Origin: Micromonospora sp. MA102
GTDB lineage: Bacteria > Actinomycetota > Actinomycetes > Mycobacteriales > Micromonosporaceae
DNA: 64,000 bases
NCBI RefSeq assembly: GCF_025460765.1
Contig: NZ_JAMWEG010000004.1
Coordinates: forward strand, 186,001 to 250,000
Reading direction: 5' to 3'
Of this stretch, positions 55,346 to 63,890 are shown piece by piece. The notes under the pieces were generated by a model. It saw nothing but the letters and a program-made list of their open reading frames with translations, did not search any database and was not told the origin of the DNA. Position numbers and translations under genes: made by a program. Every line of letters begins with the position of its first letter. The stretch's first letter is position 1.

Positions 55346-55804
55346 TCAGGAGGCGGCGGACTCGAGCGGCTGGGGCCGGTTCTCCCACTTCGTCGACAGG
55401 GCGATGCCGGTGCGGGTGGAGGCCACCCCGGCGGTCCGGTTCAGCCGGACGATCAGCTGTTCCAGCTCGGCGATGGTGCCCACCCGGGCCTTCAGCAGGA
55501 ACGATTCGACGCCCGCCATGAAGTAGCAGGACTCGATCTCCGGGATCTGCCGGAACGCCTCCAGCACGTCGTCGGTGTCCGCGTTCGAGTCCTCCACGAT
55601 GCCGATCAGCGCGGTGACGCCGAGCCCGATCGCCTCCGGCTCCACCTCGGCCCGGTACGCGCGGATGACGCCGCTCGACTCCAGCTTGCCGACCCGCTCG
55701 TGCACGGCCGGGGCGGAGAGGCCGACCTGGCGGGCCAGCTCGGCGTACGACAGGCGGGCGTTGCCCCGCAACAGCTCCACGAGGCTCAGATCGATCGCGT
55801 CCAC
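55346..55804 (-). CDS. Lrp/AsnC-family transcriptional regulator
   Basis: 152-residue feast/famine regulator. The N-terminal helix-turn-helix is LSYAELARQVGLSAPAVHERVGKL, followed by the RAM ligand-binding domain with ALIGIVEDSN and ESCYFMAGVESFLLKARV. The start GTG 55804 is chosen because residues from VDAIDLSLVELL on match the family; a longer reading from 55843 exists. It heads a run with an SDR and a Cds1-like enzyme, so its ligand may be an amino acid such as cysteine (inferred). Confidence 0.9.
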   Translation of the reverse strand: MDAIDLSLVELLRGNARLSYAELARQVGLSAPAVHERVGKLESSGVIRAYRAEVEPEAIGLGVTALIGIVEDSNADTDDVLEAFRQIPEIESCYFMAGVESFLLKARVGTIAELEQLIVRLNRTAGVASTRTGIALSTKWENRPQPLESAAS

Positions 55805-55812
55805 GGAGAGTG

Positions 55813-55839
55813 ACCCTATCCTTTCGGGCGTAACGCCCG
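55813..55839 (-). promoter_or_regulatory. Candidate promoter and operator of the Lrp gene
   Basis: Inverted repeat CGGGCG-TTA-CGCCCG (55825-55839) lies just upstream of a TAGGGT -10-like box (55818-55813), eight bases before the start codon, consistent with a leaderless, autoregulated transcript. Proposed by eye. Confidence 0.4.
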
Positions 55840-56072
55840 ACACCGGGCATCAGTTGAACATGACGTCACGTTGCCGTTCACAAACGTGCAGTCACGGGGG
55901 TTCTTCACCGGTAGCATTTACTAACTTCTCACTGTGTGCGTTTTTCGCGTTTGGCGGACACGCCAGGTCGCTGGTGCTGTAATTGCCATACGTCCCTCAT
56001 GACGGCTCTGGGCTCGCACCGGCCGGGGGCAGTGTGTTCAGCCGGGGGCTTCGTCGACGCGAGGAGGGGGCT

Positions 56073-56339
56073 GTGGACACTGGAGATCGCCTGCTGACAC
56101 CGGGTGAGGTCGCCGCGCTGTTTCGGGTTGACCCGAAGACCGTCACCAGATGGGCAGCGGCCGGCCGGATCGGCAGCATCCGGACTCCAGGCGGGCATCG
56201 CCGGTTTCGGGAATCCGAGGTGCGGGCCCTGCTTGAGGGGGAGGGCATGCTGGACGAGGCGGAGGACATGGGCAAGGCACGGAACATGGGTCCGACCGCC
56301 TCGACCGGCCCAGGGCCGGCGAACGCCGGAATGTACTGA
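56073..56339 (+). CDS. bldC: BldC-like small MerR-type DNA-binding protein
   Basis: 88-residue regulator with a winged helix (LLTPGEVAALFRVDPKTVTR followed by WAAAGRIGSIRTPGGHRRF), matching BldC, which controls development and sporulation in Streptomyces. The C-terminus is about 20 residues longer than in Streptomyces and is Gly/Met/Pro-rich. The GTG at 56073 has GAGGAGGGG upstream. The preceding 268 bases include an A/T-rich stretch and an inverted repeat TGGCG-GACA-CGCCA at 55953-55966. Confidence 0.9.
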   Translation: MDTGDRLLTPGEVAALFRVDPKTVTRWAAAGRIGSIRTPGGHRRFRESEVRALLEGEGMLDEAEDMGKARNMGPTASTGPGPANAGMY

Positions 56340-56348
56340 GGCGACGCC

Positions 56349-56385
56349 GATCGGGGCGCGGTCCGGCTCGGTCCGCGTCCCGATC
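56349..56385. terminator. Convergent terminator between the bldC-like gene and ubiX
   Basis: A 13-base inverted repeat (GATCGGGGCGCGG and its near-complement with one G-T pair) with an inner CCG/CGG loop. It sits between convergent genes. Confidence 0.7.
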
Positions 56386-56392
56386 CGCGCCG

Positions 56393-57037
56393 TCAGGCCG
56401 GGTCCACGTCCCGGCGAGCGGCGGCCAGCTCACCGGACCAGCGGCGGAACAGCGTGTGCGGCACGCCGAGCGCGTCCAGCACCTTCCCGGCCACGAAGTC
56501 GACCAGTTGCTGTGCGGAGGCCGCCGCCCCCGCGCCGTAGAAGCCGGGGCTCGCCGGCAGGACCACCGCGCCGGCGTCGTGCAGCGCGATGAGGTGCTCC
56601 AGGTGACTGCGGGTCACCGGCGTCTCCCGGGGGACCACCACCACGGGCCGCCGCTCCTTGAGGTTCACCTCGGCGGCACGCTGCAACAGGTCCTTGGACA
56701 GCCCGATGGCGATGCCGGCGCAGGCCGCCGTGCTGGCCGGGACGACCGCCATGCCGCGTACCCGGTAGGAGCCGCTGCTCGGGCCGGCGGCCAGGTCACC
56801 GGCCGGCCAGTGCCGTAGGTCCGCGTCGGCGAGATCGCGGCCCAGCCAGGCGGCCAGGTCCTCGGCCCAGTGCCCGTCGCGGAACGCCCGGCCGGTCTCG
56901 TCGAGGATGGTCAGCCGGGCGGCCCGGGAGACGATGAGGTCCACCGCCTGGCCGGCGTCGAGCAGGCCGCGGACGACCGCGGCCGCGTACGGCGTGCCGG
57001 AGGCGCCGGAGACGCCGACCACCCATGGTTCGCGCAT
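56393..57037 (-). CDS. ubiX: Flavin prenyltransferase UbiX
   Basis: 214-residue enzyme that makes prenylated FMN, the cofactor of UbiD-type decarboxylases. The flavin-binding N-terminus is VVGVSGASGTPYAAAVVRGL. The block VVPASTAACAGIAIGLSKDL and RPVVVVPRETPVTRSHLEHL are family hallmarks. The start is ATG 57037. Placement near the UbiD-type mqnL at 59-60 kb suggests it feeds that enzyme, in keeping with the futalosine pathway. Confidence 0.94.
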   Translation of the reverse strand: MREPWVVGVSGASGTPYAAAVVRGLLDAGQAVDLIVSRAARLTILDETGRAFRDGHWAEDLAAWLGRDLADADLRHWPAGDLAAGPSSGSYRVRGMAVVPASTAACAGIAIGLSKDLLQRAAEVNLKERRPVVVVPRETPVTRSHLEHLIALHDAGAVVLPASPGFYGAGAAASAQQLVDFVAGKVLDALGVPHTLFRRWSGELAAARRDVDPA

Positions 57038-57194
57038 GCCGTCCAGACTGCCTGGTCGACCCGGAGGCCGGGCGCCCACCCCGGCGGTGTGTCCCGCTTG
57101 TCCGCCACCAGCGGCGTTGTCCGGCGGGTCGGCGGGCCTGCCGGGAACGTGGGATTCTTCCCTGGGCGATCCACGTCCATGGAAGGGACCGGTG

Positions 57195-58154
57195 ATGACG
57201 GCGGCGGTGCTGCGGGCGTTGCGGTCCGACTGTCCGATCGCGCCCCGGCTCTCCCCGCACGCCGACGCGGTGCAGGAGTGGCTGGTCGGCCAGCTCGACC
57301 GGCTCGGCCTGCCGCTGGATCCGGCCATGCGGGAGCGGCTGGCCCGGGCGGGCTTCGCGCGCTACGCCGGCCGCCTCTACCCGGAGGCCAGCGAGCCCGA
57401 CCTGCGGGCACTGGCCGCCCTGTTCACGTGGTTCTTCCTGGTGGACGACGCCTGCGAAGGGCCGGACCGGCTCGCTCCGGCGCAGATCCGGGCGCTGCGC
57501 GACGGGGCGCTTGCCCTGCTCCGGGAGGGTCCGCGGGCCCGCCATCCCGGCTTCTCCGGCCCGCTGCGCCGGCTGCTGGTCCAGGCGTGGCGGGAGCCGC
57601 GGCGCCGGATGCCGGCCCGTTGGCGGCTGCGCTTCGCCGACGCCGTGGCCGACCACCTCGACGGCGCCTGGCGGGAGGCGGTCGCCACCGTCGCCGGTCG
57701 GCCGCCGGGCGTCGACGAGTACGTGGAGCTGCGCCGGGCCACCTCGGCGGCGTACGTGTCGTACCCCTTGATCGAGTTCGCCGCCGGGCGGCCGCTGCCG
57801 GACGCGGTCTACCACCATCCCGCGCTGCGCCGGCTCGCCGACCTCGCCAACGACCTGCTGTCCTGGTACAACGACCTGGCCTCGCTGGAGCGCGACCGGG
57901 CCGGCGCCGGGGGTCACAACCTGGTGCTGGCGGTGGCCGCCGAGCGGGGCGTGCCGGTGCCGGCCGCGGTGGACGTGGTCGCCGCGCGCTGGCGCGCGGA
58001 GATGGCCCGCTTCGTGGCGCTGCGCGCCGCGGTGCCGTCGTTCGGGCCGGCGCTGGACGAGGCGGTCACCGCCCACCTCGACGGGCTGGCCAACGCGGTC
58101 CGCGGCACGATCGACTGGACGATGGAGAGCGCCCGCTACCCGGTGGCCGGGTGA
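57195..58154 (+). CDS. Class I terpene synthase (putative sesquiterpene cyclase)
   Basis: 319-residue cyclase. The metal-binding aspartate-rich motif is D84-D85-A-C-E88 after FTWFFLV. The second motif reads N219-D220-L-L-S223-W-Y-N-D227, an NSE-type triad with Asp in place of the final Glu. The end carries W and RY (DWTMESARY) as in bacterial cyclases. It probably folds farnesyl diphosphate, but the product cannot be predicted. The ATG at 57195 has GGAAGGG eight bases upstream. It is the only secondary-metabolism-type enzyme here, divergent from ubiX and convergent with mqnP. Confidence 0.85.
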   Translation: MTAAVLRALRSDCPIAPRLSPHADAVQEWLVGQLDRLGLPLDPAMRERLARAGFARYAGRLYPEASEPDLRALAALFTWFFLVDDACEGPDRLAPAQIRALRDGALALLREGPRARHPGFSGPLRRLLVQAWREPRRRMPARWRLRFADAVADHLDGAWREAVATVAGRPPGVDEYVELRRATSAAYVSYPLIEFAAGRPLPDAVYHHPALRRLADLANDLLSWYNDLASLERDRAGAGGHNLVLAVAAERGVPVPAAVDVVAARWRAEMARFVALRAAVPSFGPALDEAVTAHLDGLANAVRGTIDWTMESARYPVAG

Positions 58155-58161
58155 CGCCCGG

Positions 58162-59076
58162 TCAGGGGCGCAGGTCGAGGCGGACCACCAGGTCCAGCAG
58201 GGCGAAGACGAACAGGGCGATGCCGACGAAGCCGTTGGCGGTGAAGAACGCCCGGTTGACCTTGCTCAGGTCGGTCGGGCTGACCACCAGGTGCTGGTAG
58301 CCGAAGGCGACCGCGGTGAACGCGAGCCCGATCCACCAGAGCCAGCCGAAGCCGACCAGCGCGCCGAACCAGATGAACAGCGCGAAGGTGATCACGTGCG
58401 CGACGGTGGAGGCGTGCAGCGCGAAACGCCGGCCGTAGCGGGCGGGAACGCTGTGCACCCCGATCTCCCGGTCGATCTCGGAGTCCTGGCACGCGTAGAT
58501 GAGGTCGAATCCGCCGATCCAGAGGCCGACGGCCGCGCCGAGCAGCCAGGCCGGCCCGGAGCCGGCGAGGGTGCCGGTGACGGCCAGCCAGGCGCCGACC
58601 GGGCCGACCGCCTGGGCGATCGCCAGGATGGCGTGCGGCCAGTTGGTGAACCGCTTGCCGTAGGGGTAGACGACCAGCGGCACCACGGCGAGCGGGGCGA
58701 GCGCCAGGCAGAGCGGGTTGAGCAGGGCGGCGGCGGCCAGGAAGACCACCAGGGCGACGGCAGCGCCGGTCCAGGCCGTCCGCACGCTCACCGCCCCGGT
58801 CACCAGCTCCCGGTTGGCGGTACGCGGGTTCCGCGCGTCGATCCGCCGGTCGAGGATCCGGTTGGCGGCCATGGCGAACGTCCGCGCGCCGACCATCGCC
58901 ACGGTGATCAGCAACAGGTCGAGCCAGCGCACCCGCCCGCCGTCGACCTGCATGGCGGTCAGCGCCGACAGGTACGCGAACGGCAGCGCGAAGACCGAGT
59001 GCTCGATCGTGACCAGCTTGAGGAAGGACTTGACCCGGCCCGGACGCTCCACGGGGACCTCGGCGACGGTGGCCAT
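58162..59076 (-). CDS. mqnP: Prenyltransferase of the menaquinone futalosine pathway (UbiA-type)
   Basis: 304-residue UbiA-superfamily membrane prenyltransferase with about eight helices. The first Asp-rich motif is NRILDRRIDARNPRT and the second is YACQDSEIDREIG, both needed for Mg-diphosphate binding. It attaches the polyprenyl chain to the dihydroxynaphthoate ring or its carboxylated precursor. The ATG at 59076 overlaps the mqnL stop (TGATG), so the two are coupled. Assignment as MqnP rests on the linkage and absence of ubiquinone in this group. Confidence 0.9.
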   Translation of the reverse strand: MATVAEVPVERPGRVKSFLKLVTIEHSVFALPFAYLSALTAMQVDGGRVRWLDLLLITVAMVGARTFAMAANRILDRRIDARNPRTANRELVTGAVSVRTAWTGAAVALVVFLAAAALLNPLCLALAPLAVVPLVVYPYGKRFTNWPHAILAIAQAVGPVGAWLAVTGTLAGSGPAWLLGAAVGLWIGGFDLIYACQDSEIDREIGVHSVPARYGRRFALHASTVAHVITFALFIWFGALVGFGWLWWIGLAFTAVAFGYQHLVVSPTDLSKVNRAFFTANGFVGIALFVFALLDLVVRLDLRP

Positions 59077-60536
59077 CAGATGCCGTACTCCTTCCAGCGC
59101 TTGTCGACCAGCGAGACCACCTCGGGCGACATGGTCATCTCCTCGGGCCAACCCCGGGTGTAGCCCTCGGTGGGCAGCTTGCGGGTCGCGTCGAGGCCCG
59201 CCTTGCCGCCCCAGAACTGCTGGTACGAGGCGTGGTCCAGGTGGTCCACCGGGCCCTCGGTGACGAGCAGGTCCCGGGCGTAGTCGACGTTGCCGAAGGC
59301 GCGGAACGCGACCTCGTTGTAGTCGTGCACGTCGCAGTCCTCGTCCACGATCACGATGAGCTTGGTCAGCGACATGAGGTGCGCGCCCCAGATCGCGTTC
59401 ATCACCTTCTGCGCGTGTTTCGGGTAACGCTTGCGGATGGAGACGATCGCGCAGTTGTGGAAGACGCCGGCGGCCGGCAGGTCGTAGTCGACGATGTCCG
59501 GGATCATCAGCTTGAGCAGCGGCAGGAAGATCCGCTCGGTGGCCTTGCCGAGGCCGTGGTCCTCCTGCGGCGGCTTCGAGGTGATGATCGAGTGGTAGAC
59601 CGGGTCGCGCTGCATGGTCATCGTCTCGACGTGCAGCACCGGGAACGGCTCGACCGGGGTGTAGAAGCCGGTGTGGTCGCCGAAGGGGCCCTCGGGCAGC
59701 CGCTCGCCGGGCTCCAGGTAGCCCTCCAGCACGATCTGCGCGTTCGCCGGCACCTGCAGCGGCACGGTCAGGCAGTCGACCATCTCGACCCGCTCACCGC
59801 GCAGGAAGCCGGCGAACAGGTACTCGTCGATGTCGCTGGGCAGCGGCGCGGTGGCGGCGTACGAGACGACCGGGTCGCAGCCGATCGCGATGGCGACCGG
59901 GAGCCGCTGGCCGAGCCGCTCGGCGACGGCGTGGTGGGCGGTGGAGTCCTTGTGGATCTGCCAGTGCATACCGAGGGTGTTCCGGCCGTGCTGCTGGAGC
60001 CGGTAGAGGCCGAGGTTGCGCTTGCCGGTCTCCGGGTGCTTGGTGTGGGTCAGCCCGAAGTTGTGGAAGATCCCGCCGTCGCCGGGCCAGACCTGGAGGC
60101 CGGGCAGCCGGTTCAGGTCGACGTCGTCACCGCGGTAGACCACCTGCTGGCAGGGGGCGGTCTTGACCTTCCGCGGCGGCAGCGACTTGAGCTGCATGAC
60201 CTTGCCCAGGCCCTCGCGGATGCCGGACCAGCCGACGGGCAGCTCCGGCTTGATCATCGCGCCGATCCGCTCGCCGATCTCGTCCAGCGTGTCGACGCCG
60301 AGCGCCATGGCCATGCGCTTCTCGGTGCCGAACAGGTTGATCGCCACCGGCATCTCGCCCCGGGTGGGCCGCTCGAAGAGCAGCGCCGGGCCGCCGTCGC
60401 GGACGGTCCGCGTGACCACCTCGCTGATCTCCAGCGTGGGGTCGACCGGGACGCTCACCCGCCGCAGCTCGCCCGCGGCCTCCAGGGCCGCGAGGAAGTC
60501 CTTGAGATCGGTGTACGGGAAGCCACGAGCCGCCAT
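59076..60536 (-). CDS. mqnL: UbiD-type 1,4-dihydroxy-6-naphthoate carboxylyase
   Basis: 486-residue prFMN-dependent decarboxylase of the UbiD family. The start MAARGFPYTDLKDFLAALEA at ATG 60536 is typical. Conserved blocks are the NLFGTEKRMAMALG region, DGGIFHNFGLTHTKHPETG, and EGPFGDHTGFYTP with the catalytic Glu and Asp. In the futalosine pathway it is named MqnL and removes the carboxyl group from the prenylated naphthoate. A longer frame from 60785 is rejected. It forms a coupled pair with mqnP. Confidence 0.92.
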   Translation of the reverse strand: MAARGFPYTDLKDFLAALEAAGELRRVSVPVDPTLEISEVVTRTVRDGGPALLFERPTRGEMPVAINLFGTEKRMAMALGVDTLDEIGERIGAMIKPELPVGWSGIREGLGKVMQLKSLPPRKVKTAPCQQVVYRGDDVDLNRLPGLQVWPGDGGIFHNFGLTHTKHPETGKRNLGLYRLQQHGRNTLGMHWQIHKDSTAHHAVAERLGQRLPVAIAIGCDPVVSYAATAPLPSDIDEYLFAGFLRGERVEMVDCLTVPLQVPANAQIVLEGYLEPGERLPEGPFGDHTGFYTPVEPFPVLHVETMTMQRDPVYHSIITSKPPQEDHGLGKATERIFLPLLKLMIPDIVDYDLPAAGVFHNCAIVSIRKRYPKHAQKVMNAIWGAHLMSLTKLIVIVDEDCDVHDYNEVAFRAFGNVDYARDLLVTEGPVDHLDHASYQQFWGGKAGLDATRKLPTEGYTRGWPEEMTMSPEVVSLVDKRWKEYGI

Positions 60537-60690
60537 GCCCGCCAGTCTCCCGCACCGGTGTTCGCACCGTCCAAGCCGGGTGGTGTGAGCTGAGCCGCGG
60601 CGTCGGGCGAGCGCGCCCGGCGCGGTCGGAGGGCCCGGCATGGCTCTCCACTCACCGGGTAGTCGAGCCGCCGGACAAGAGGGGGCGTCG

Positions 60691-61563
60691 ATGGGCGAAG
60701 GACGGGTCCCGGCAGGGTTCACCGAGCAGCGGACCCGGGTCGGTGACGTGGAAATCAACCATGTCCGCGGCGGCCGCGGGCCCACCCTGGTGCTGCTCCA
60801 CGGCTACCCGCAGTGCTGGCGGATGTGGCGGCACCTGCTGCCGGTGCTGGCCGAGTCGTTCGAGGTGGTCGCGCCCGACCTGCTGGGCTTCGGCGACAGC
60901 GACGCCCCGACCGACGGCTACGACAAGAAGAGCGTCGCCGCCGCCCTGCACGGGCTGCTGACCGTGCTCGGCCGGGCCGAGGACATCCGCCTGGTCGGTC
61001 ACGACCTCGGCACGATGGTCGCCTACGCCTACGCCGCCGCCCATCCCGACCGGGTGTCCCGGCTGGCGCTCACCGAGGCGCCGATCCCCGACGAGGGCAT
61101 CTACACGATTCCGGCCCTCACCGCCGCCGGCCCGGCCGTGTGGAACTTCGGCTTCTTCAATCTGACCAACGGCCTGCCGGAGCAACTCGTCAGTGGCCGG
61201 GAACCGCTCTGGGTGGACCGGTTCACCGACTCGATCATGGTCAACAAAGGCAGCATCGGCCCGGAGGAGGCGGCGGAGTACGCCCGGCACCTGCGGGACC
61301 CGGCCCACCTCCGGGCGAGCTTCGCCTACTTCCGGGCGTTCGGGCAGGACGTGGCGGACAACGCCGCGTACCGGGCGACGAAGCTGCCGATGCCGGTCCT
61401 CGCCGTCGGCGCCCGGGCCAGCCTCGGTGAGCAGGTGGCCGAGCAGGTCCGCCAGTACGCCGACACGGTCACCGGCGAGGTGGTGGAGGAGTGTGGCCAC
61501 TGGCTCTTCGAGGAGCGGCCGGCGGAGCTGGCGGACCTGCTGCTGCCGTTCCTGCGGAACTGA
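60691..61563 (+). CDS. Alpha/beta hydrolase, epoxide-hydrolase/haloalkane-dehalogenase-like
   Basis: 290-residue alpha/beta hydrolase. The oxyanion segment is LLHGYPQCWRMW, and the nucleophile elbow is GHDLGTM with Asp105, so it fits epoxide hydrolases or haloacid/haloalkane dehalogenases rather than serine esterases. The catalytic His is probably in CGHWLFEERP. The start ATG 60691 follows GAGGGGG; an earlier in-frame ATG at 60640 exists. It is convergent with the AhpD-like gene. Confidence 0.85.
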   Translation: MGEGRVPAGFTEQRTRVGDVEINHVRGGRGPTLVLLHGYPQCWRMWRHLLPVLAESFEVVAPDLLGFGDSDAPTDGYDKKSVAAALHGLLTVLGRAEDIRLVGHDLGTMVAYAYAAAHPDRVSRLALTEAPIPDEGIYTIPALTAAGPAVWNFGFFNLTNGLPEQLVSGREPLWVDRFTDSIMVNKGSIGPEEAAEYARHLRDPAHLRASFAYFRAFGQDVADNAAYRATKLPMPVLAVGARASLGEQVAEQVRQYADTVTGEVVEECGHWLFEERPAELADLLLPFLRN

Positions 61564-61572
61564 GGCCGCCGG

Positions 61573-62133
61573 TCAGGCGGCCGGCGCCCACGCGTAGCGG
61601 GCCAGTGGCGGGTCCAGCGGGGCGTCGGTGAGCCGGTTGGCGAAGGTCGAGATCGTGTACGTGCCGACGCCGAGCACCACGTCGAGGGCGTGCCGGGGCT
61701 GCCAGCCGGCGGCCAGGAAGGCGTCCAGGTCGTCGTCGGGGACGGCGCCCCGGTGGTCGAGCACGGCGACGGTGAACCGGCGCAGCGCCTCCAGGCGCGG
61801 GTCGGGCAGCGCGGCGCCGGCCCGGAGCGCCTCGATCAGCGCGGGTGCCGCGCCCTGCCGGGTGAGCGTCGCCGTGTGCATGGCCACGCAGAGGTGGCAC
61901 TCGTTGCGGGTGGCCACGGTCAGCACGACCACCTCGCGGGCGAGCGGGTCGAGGTCGGTGGATTCGAAGACGGCGTTGGCGGTGAGGAAGCCCTTGAGCA
62001 GCTCGGGCGACTCGGCCATGAGGGCCACCGCGCCGGGGAGGTGCCCGAACTTGCGGTGGATGTTTGTCATCGTGGGACGGGCGGCGGCGGGCGCGGTGTC
62101 GGGGGTGTGTGCGGTGAAGACCGGTCGGGACAT
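61573..62133 (-). CDS. AhpD-like/carboxymuconolactone decarboxylase-fold protein
   Basis: 186-residue helical protein of the CMD/AhpD family. The redox motif is TRNECHLCVAMHTATL (Cys-x-x-Cys and His), and LKGFLTANAVFESTDLD and AGWQPRHALDVVLGVG match family relatives. It probably acts in peroxide or disulfide reduction. The start ATG 62133 is divergent from the MarR gene and lies next to a tandem operator, so it is the likely target of that regulator. Confidence 0.87.
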   Translation of the reverse strand: MSRPVFTAHTPDTAPAAARPTMTNIHRKFGHLPGAVALMAESPELLKGFLTANAVFESTDLDPLAREVVVLTVATRNECHLCVAMHTATLTRQGAAPALIEALRAGAALPDPRLEALRRFTVAVLDHRGAVPDDDLDAFLAAGWQPRHALDVVLGVGTYTISTFANRLTDAPLDPPLARYAWAPAA

Positions 62134-62155
62134 GACGGGTACCCCTCGGATAAGA

Positions 62156-62197
62156 TAGTCAACGTGGTTGACGAAATAGTAAACGAGGTTGTCGAAC
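62156..62197. promoter_or_regulatory. Tandem operator for the MarR-type regulator
   Basis: Two 21-base direct repeats abut each other. The first reads TAGTCAACGTGGTTGACGAAA (62156-62176), the second TAGTAAACGAGGTTGTCGAAC (62177-62197). The first contains the palindrome GTCAAC-GTG-GTTGAC. The second ends at the base before the MarR start codon. 21 bases is two helical turns, so two dimers could bind on the same face, controlling both divergent genes. Confidence 0.7.
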
Positions 62198-62668
62198 ATG
62201 GCAACGCCTGACCGCCCCGGCTTCGTACTCCCGCTGCTGCTGCTCGCCGGCTTCCGCACGCTCATCGACGACCTGCACGCCGAACTGGCCCGGCAGGGGC
62301 ACACCGAGCTGCGTCCGGCCCACGGCTTCGTGCTCCAGGCCGTCGGCCCCGCCGGCACCACCGCCTCCGACCTGGGCCAGCGCCTCGGCGTCTCGAAACA
62401 GGCGGCCGGCAAGACCATCGACCGCCTGGTCGCGCTCGGCTACCTGGAACGCGCCGACGACCCGGCCGACGCCCGCCGCAAGCTGGTCCGGATGACGGCG
62501 AAGGGCCACGACGGGCTGCGCCGCTCGGCGATCGTCTTCGACGAACTGCGCGACCGCTGGGCAGCGGCCCTCGGCGCCGACCGGGTCGCGGCCATCGAGG
62601 ACGACCTGCGCCGGATGGTCCCGGCCGACGTCTTCCGGCTCGACGTCCCCGGCTGGTTCGGCGCGTGA
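62198..62668 (+). CDS. MarR-family transcriptional regulator
   Basis: 156-residue winged-helix regulator. The helix-turn-helix is TASDLGQRLGVSKQAAGKTI and the wing follows in YLERADDPADARRKLV, the MarR signature. The N-terminal helix holds LLLLAGFRTLIDDLHAELA. The ATG at 62198 is taken; a TTG at 62189 is also in frame. It is divergent from the AhpD-like gene with the tandem operator between them. No Cys redox sensor is seen, so the ligand is open. Confidence 0.9.
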   Translation: MATPDRPGFVLPLLLLAGFRTLIDDLHAELARQGHTELRPAHGFVLQAVGPAGTTASDLGQRLGVSKQAAGKTIDRLVALGYLERADDPADARRKLVRMTAKGHDGLRRSAIVFDELRDRWAAALGADRVAAIEDDLRRMVPADVFRLDVPGWFGA

Positions 62669-62721
62669 CAAACATCGTCGGCCCTTGACCCACCGGCCGG
62701 GCCGGGAGCCACCATGTCGGC

Positions 62722-62934
62722 ATGGACGACGCGTACGTGGAGGGCGACCCGGACGGGCTCAGCCCGTTGCAAACCGAGATCCGGGACGCGGTGGCCCGCG
62801 AGCTGCACGCCCAGTTCGCGCTGCGCGCCGACCGCCTCGACCTGGCCGACCTCCCCGAGGTGGCCTACCAGATCACCCTGCGCGTCGACGGGGTGCTGAC
62901 CGGCCGAAAGCGCGCGGGTCAGACGCCGGCGTAG
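62722..62934 (+). CDS. Small hypothetical protein
   Basis: 70-residue protein with an acidic N-terminus and a helical region (LQTEIRDAVARELHAQFALR, then ADLPEVAYQITLRVDGVL). No family recognised. It overlaps the convergent ccsB end by 16 bases. The start ATG 62722 lacks a good ribosome site; the gene is supported mainly by composition and position after the MarR gene. Confidence 0.45.
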   Translation: MDDAYVEGDPDGLSPLQTEIRDAVARELHAQFALRADRLDLADLPEVAYQITLRVDGVLTGRKRAGQTPA

Positions 62935-63890
62935 GAGTGCAGGCCGGTGAAGAAGAAGTTGACGCCGAACAGGTTCATCAGCATGGTCAGGAAGCCCACG
63001 ACCGAGATCCAGGTGGCCACGTTGCGCTTGACGCTCGGGGTGGCCCGGGCGTGCAGGTAGCCCGCGTAGACCACCCAGGAGATGAACGCCCAGGTCTCCT
63101 TCGGGTCCCAGCCCCAGGCGCGACCCCAGGCCGCCTCGGCCCAGATCGCACCCGCGATCACCGCGAAGGTGAAGACCGGGAAGGCGAAGGCGTGCAGCGT
63201 GAAGGTCAGCCGCTCCAGGCCGGCCGCCGCCGGCAGCCGCCGGGCCAGGGTGTACGGGAAGCTCCGCTTCCCCTGCTCCCAGCCGGCCCGCATCAGGTAC
63301 CCCACGGCCGGCACCACGCCCAGCAGGAAGATGCCGGAGGCGAAGATGATCGTCGACACGTGGATGACGAACCAGTAGGACTGCAGCGCCGGCATCAGCG
63401 GCACGACCTGCACATAGAGCTTCAGCTCGGCGAACGCCAGCAGCAGCACCATGACCAGGGTGAGGAACAGCCCGAGCCGGCGCAGCGACGGCTGCTTCCA
63501 GAGCACCGCGAGCCAGGCCGCCGCCCCGATCCAGGTGACGGTCAGCACGAACTCGTACATGTTGCCCCAGGGCATCCGCTCAGCGGCGATGCCCCGGGTG
63601 ACCACCGCGCCGAGGTGCAGCGCGGCGGCGAGCACGGTGATCCAGGCGGCGATCCGCCCGGCCAGCGCGGCCCGCGCCGCGGAGCGATCCGGCCGGGTCG
63701 CGGCCGGGGTGGCCGGCTCCTCGACCGTCCCACCGGGGCCGCCGACGCCGGCGCCGACCAGCTCCCGGGCCGGGGCCGCCGCCGGCACCTTCCGGGCGTT
63801 GCCCACGGCGTACTCGACGGCGTGGCTGACCATCGCCACCAGGTACGCCAGGATCGCGAACGTGACCAGCTGGTCGGAGAGTGCGGACAT
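62919..63890 (-). CDS. ccsB: Cytochrome c biogenesis protein CcsB (CcsA-type, system II)
   Basis: 323-residue membrane protein of the heme-handling CcsA/CcsB family. The tryptophan-rich WWD domain is WGRAWGWDPKETWAFISW. Conserved membrane blocks are RMPWGNMYEFVLTVTW and QSYWFVIHVSTI, with His residues as likely heme ligands. The start ATG 63890 overlaps the resB stop (TGATG) and has GGAGACGAG upstream. With ResB it attaches heme to apocytochrome c outside the membrane. Confidence 0.93.
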   Translation of the reverse strand: MSALSDQLVTFAILAYLVAMVSHAVEYAVGNARKVPAAAPARELVGAGVGGPGGTVEEPATPAATRPDRSAARAALAGRIAAWITVLAAALHLGAVVTRGIAAERMPWGNMYEFVLTVTWIGAAAWLAVLWKQPSLRRLGLFLTLVMVLLLAFAELKLYVQVVPLMPALQSYWFVIHVSTIIFASGIFLLGVVPAVGYLMRAGWEQGKRSFPYTLARRLPAAAGLERLTFTLHAFAFPVFTFAVIAGAIWAEAAWGRAWGWDPKETWAFISWVVYAGYLHARATPSVKRNVATWISVVGFLTMLMNLFGVNFFFTGLHSYAGV

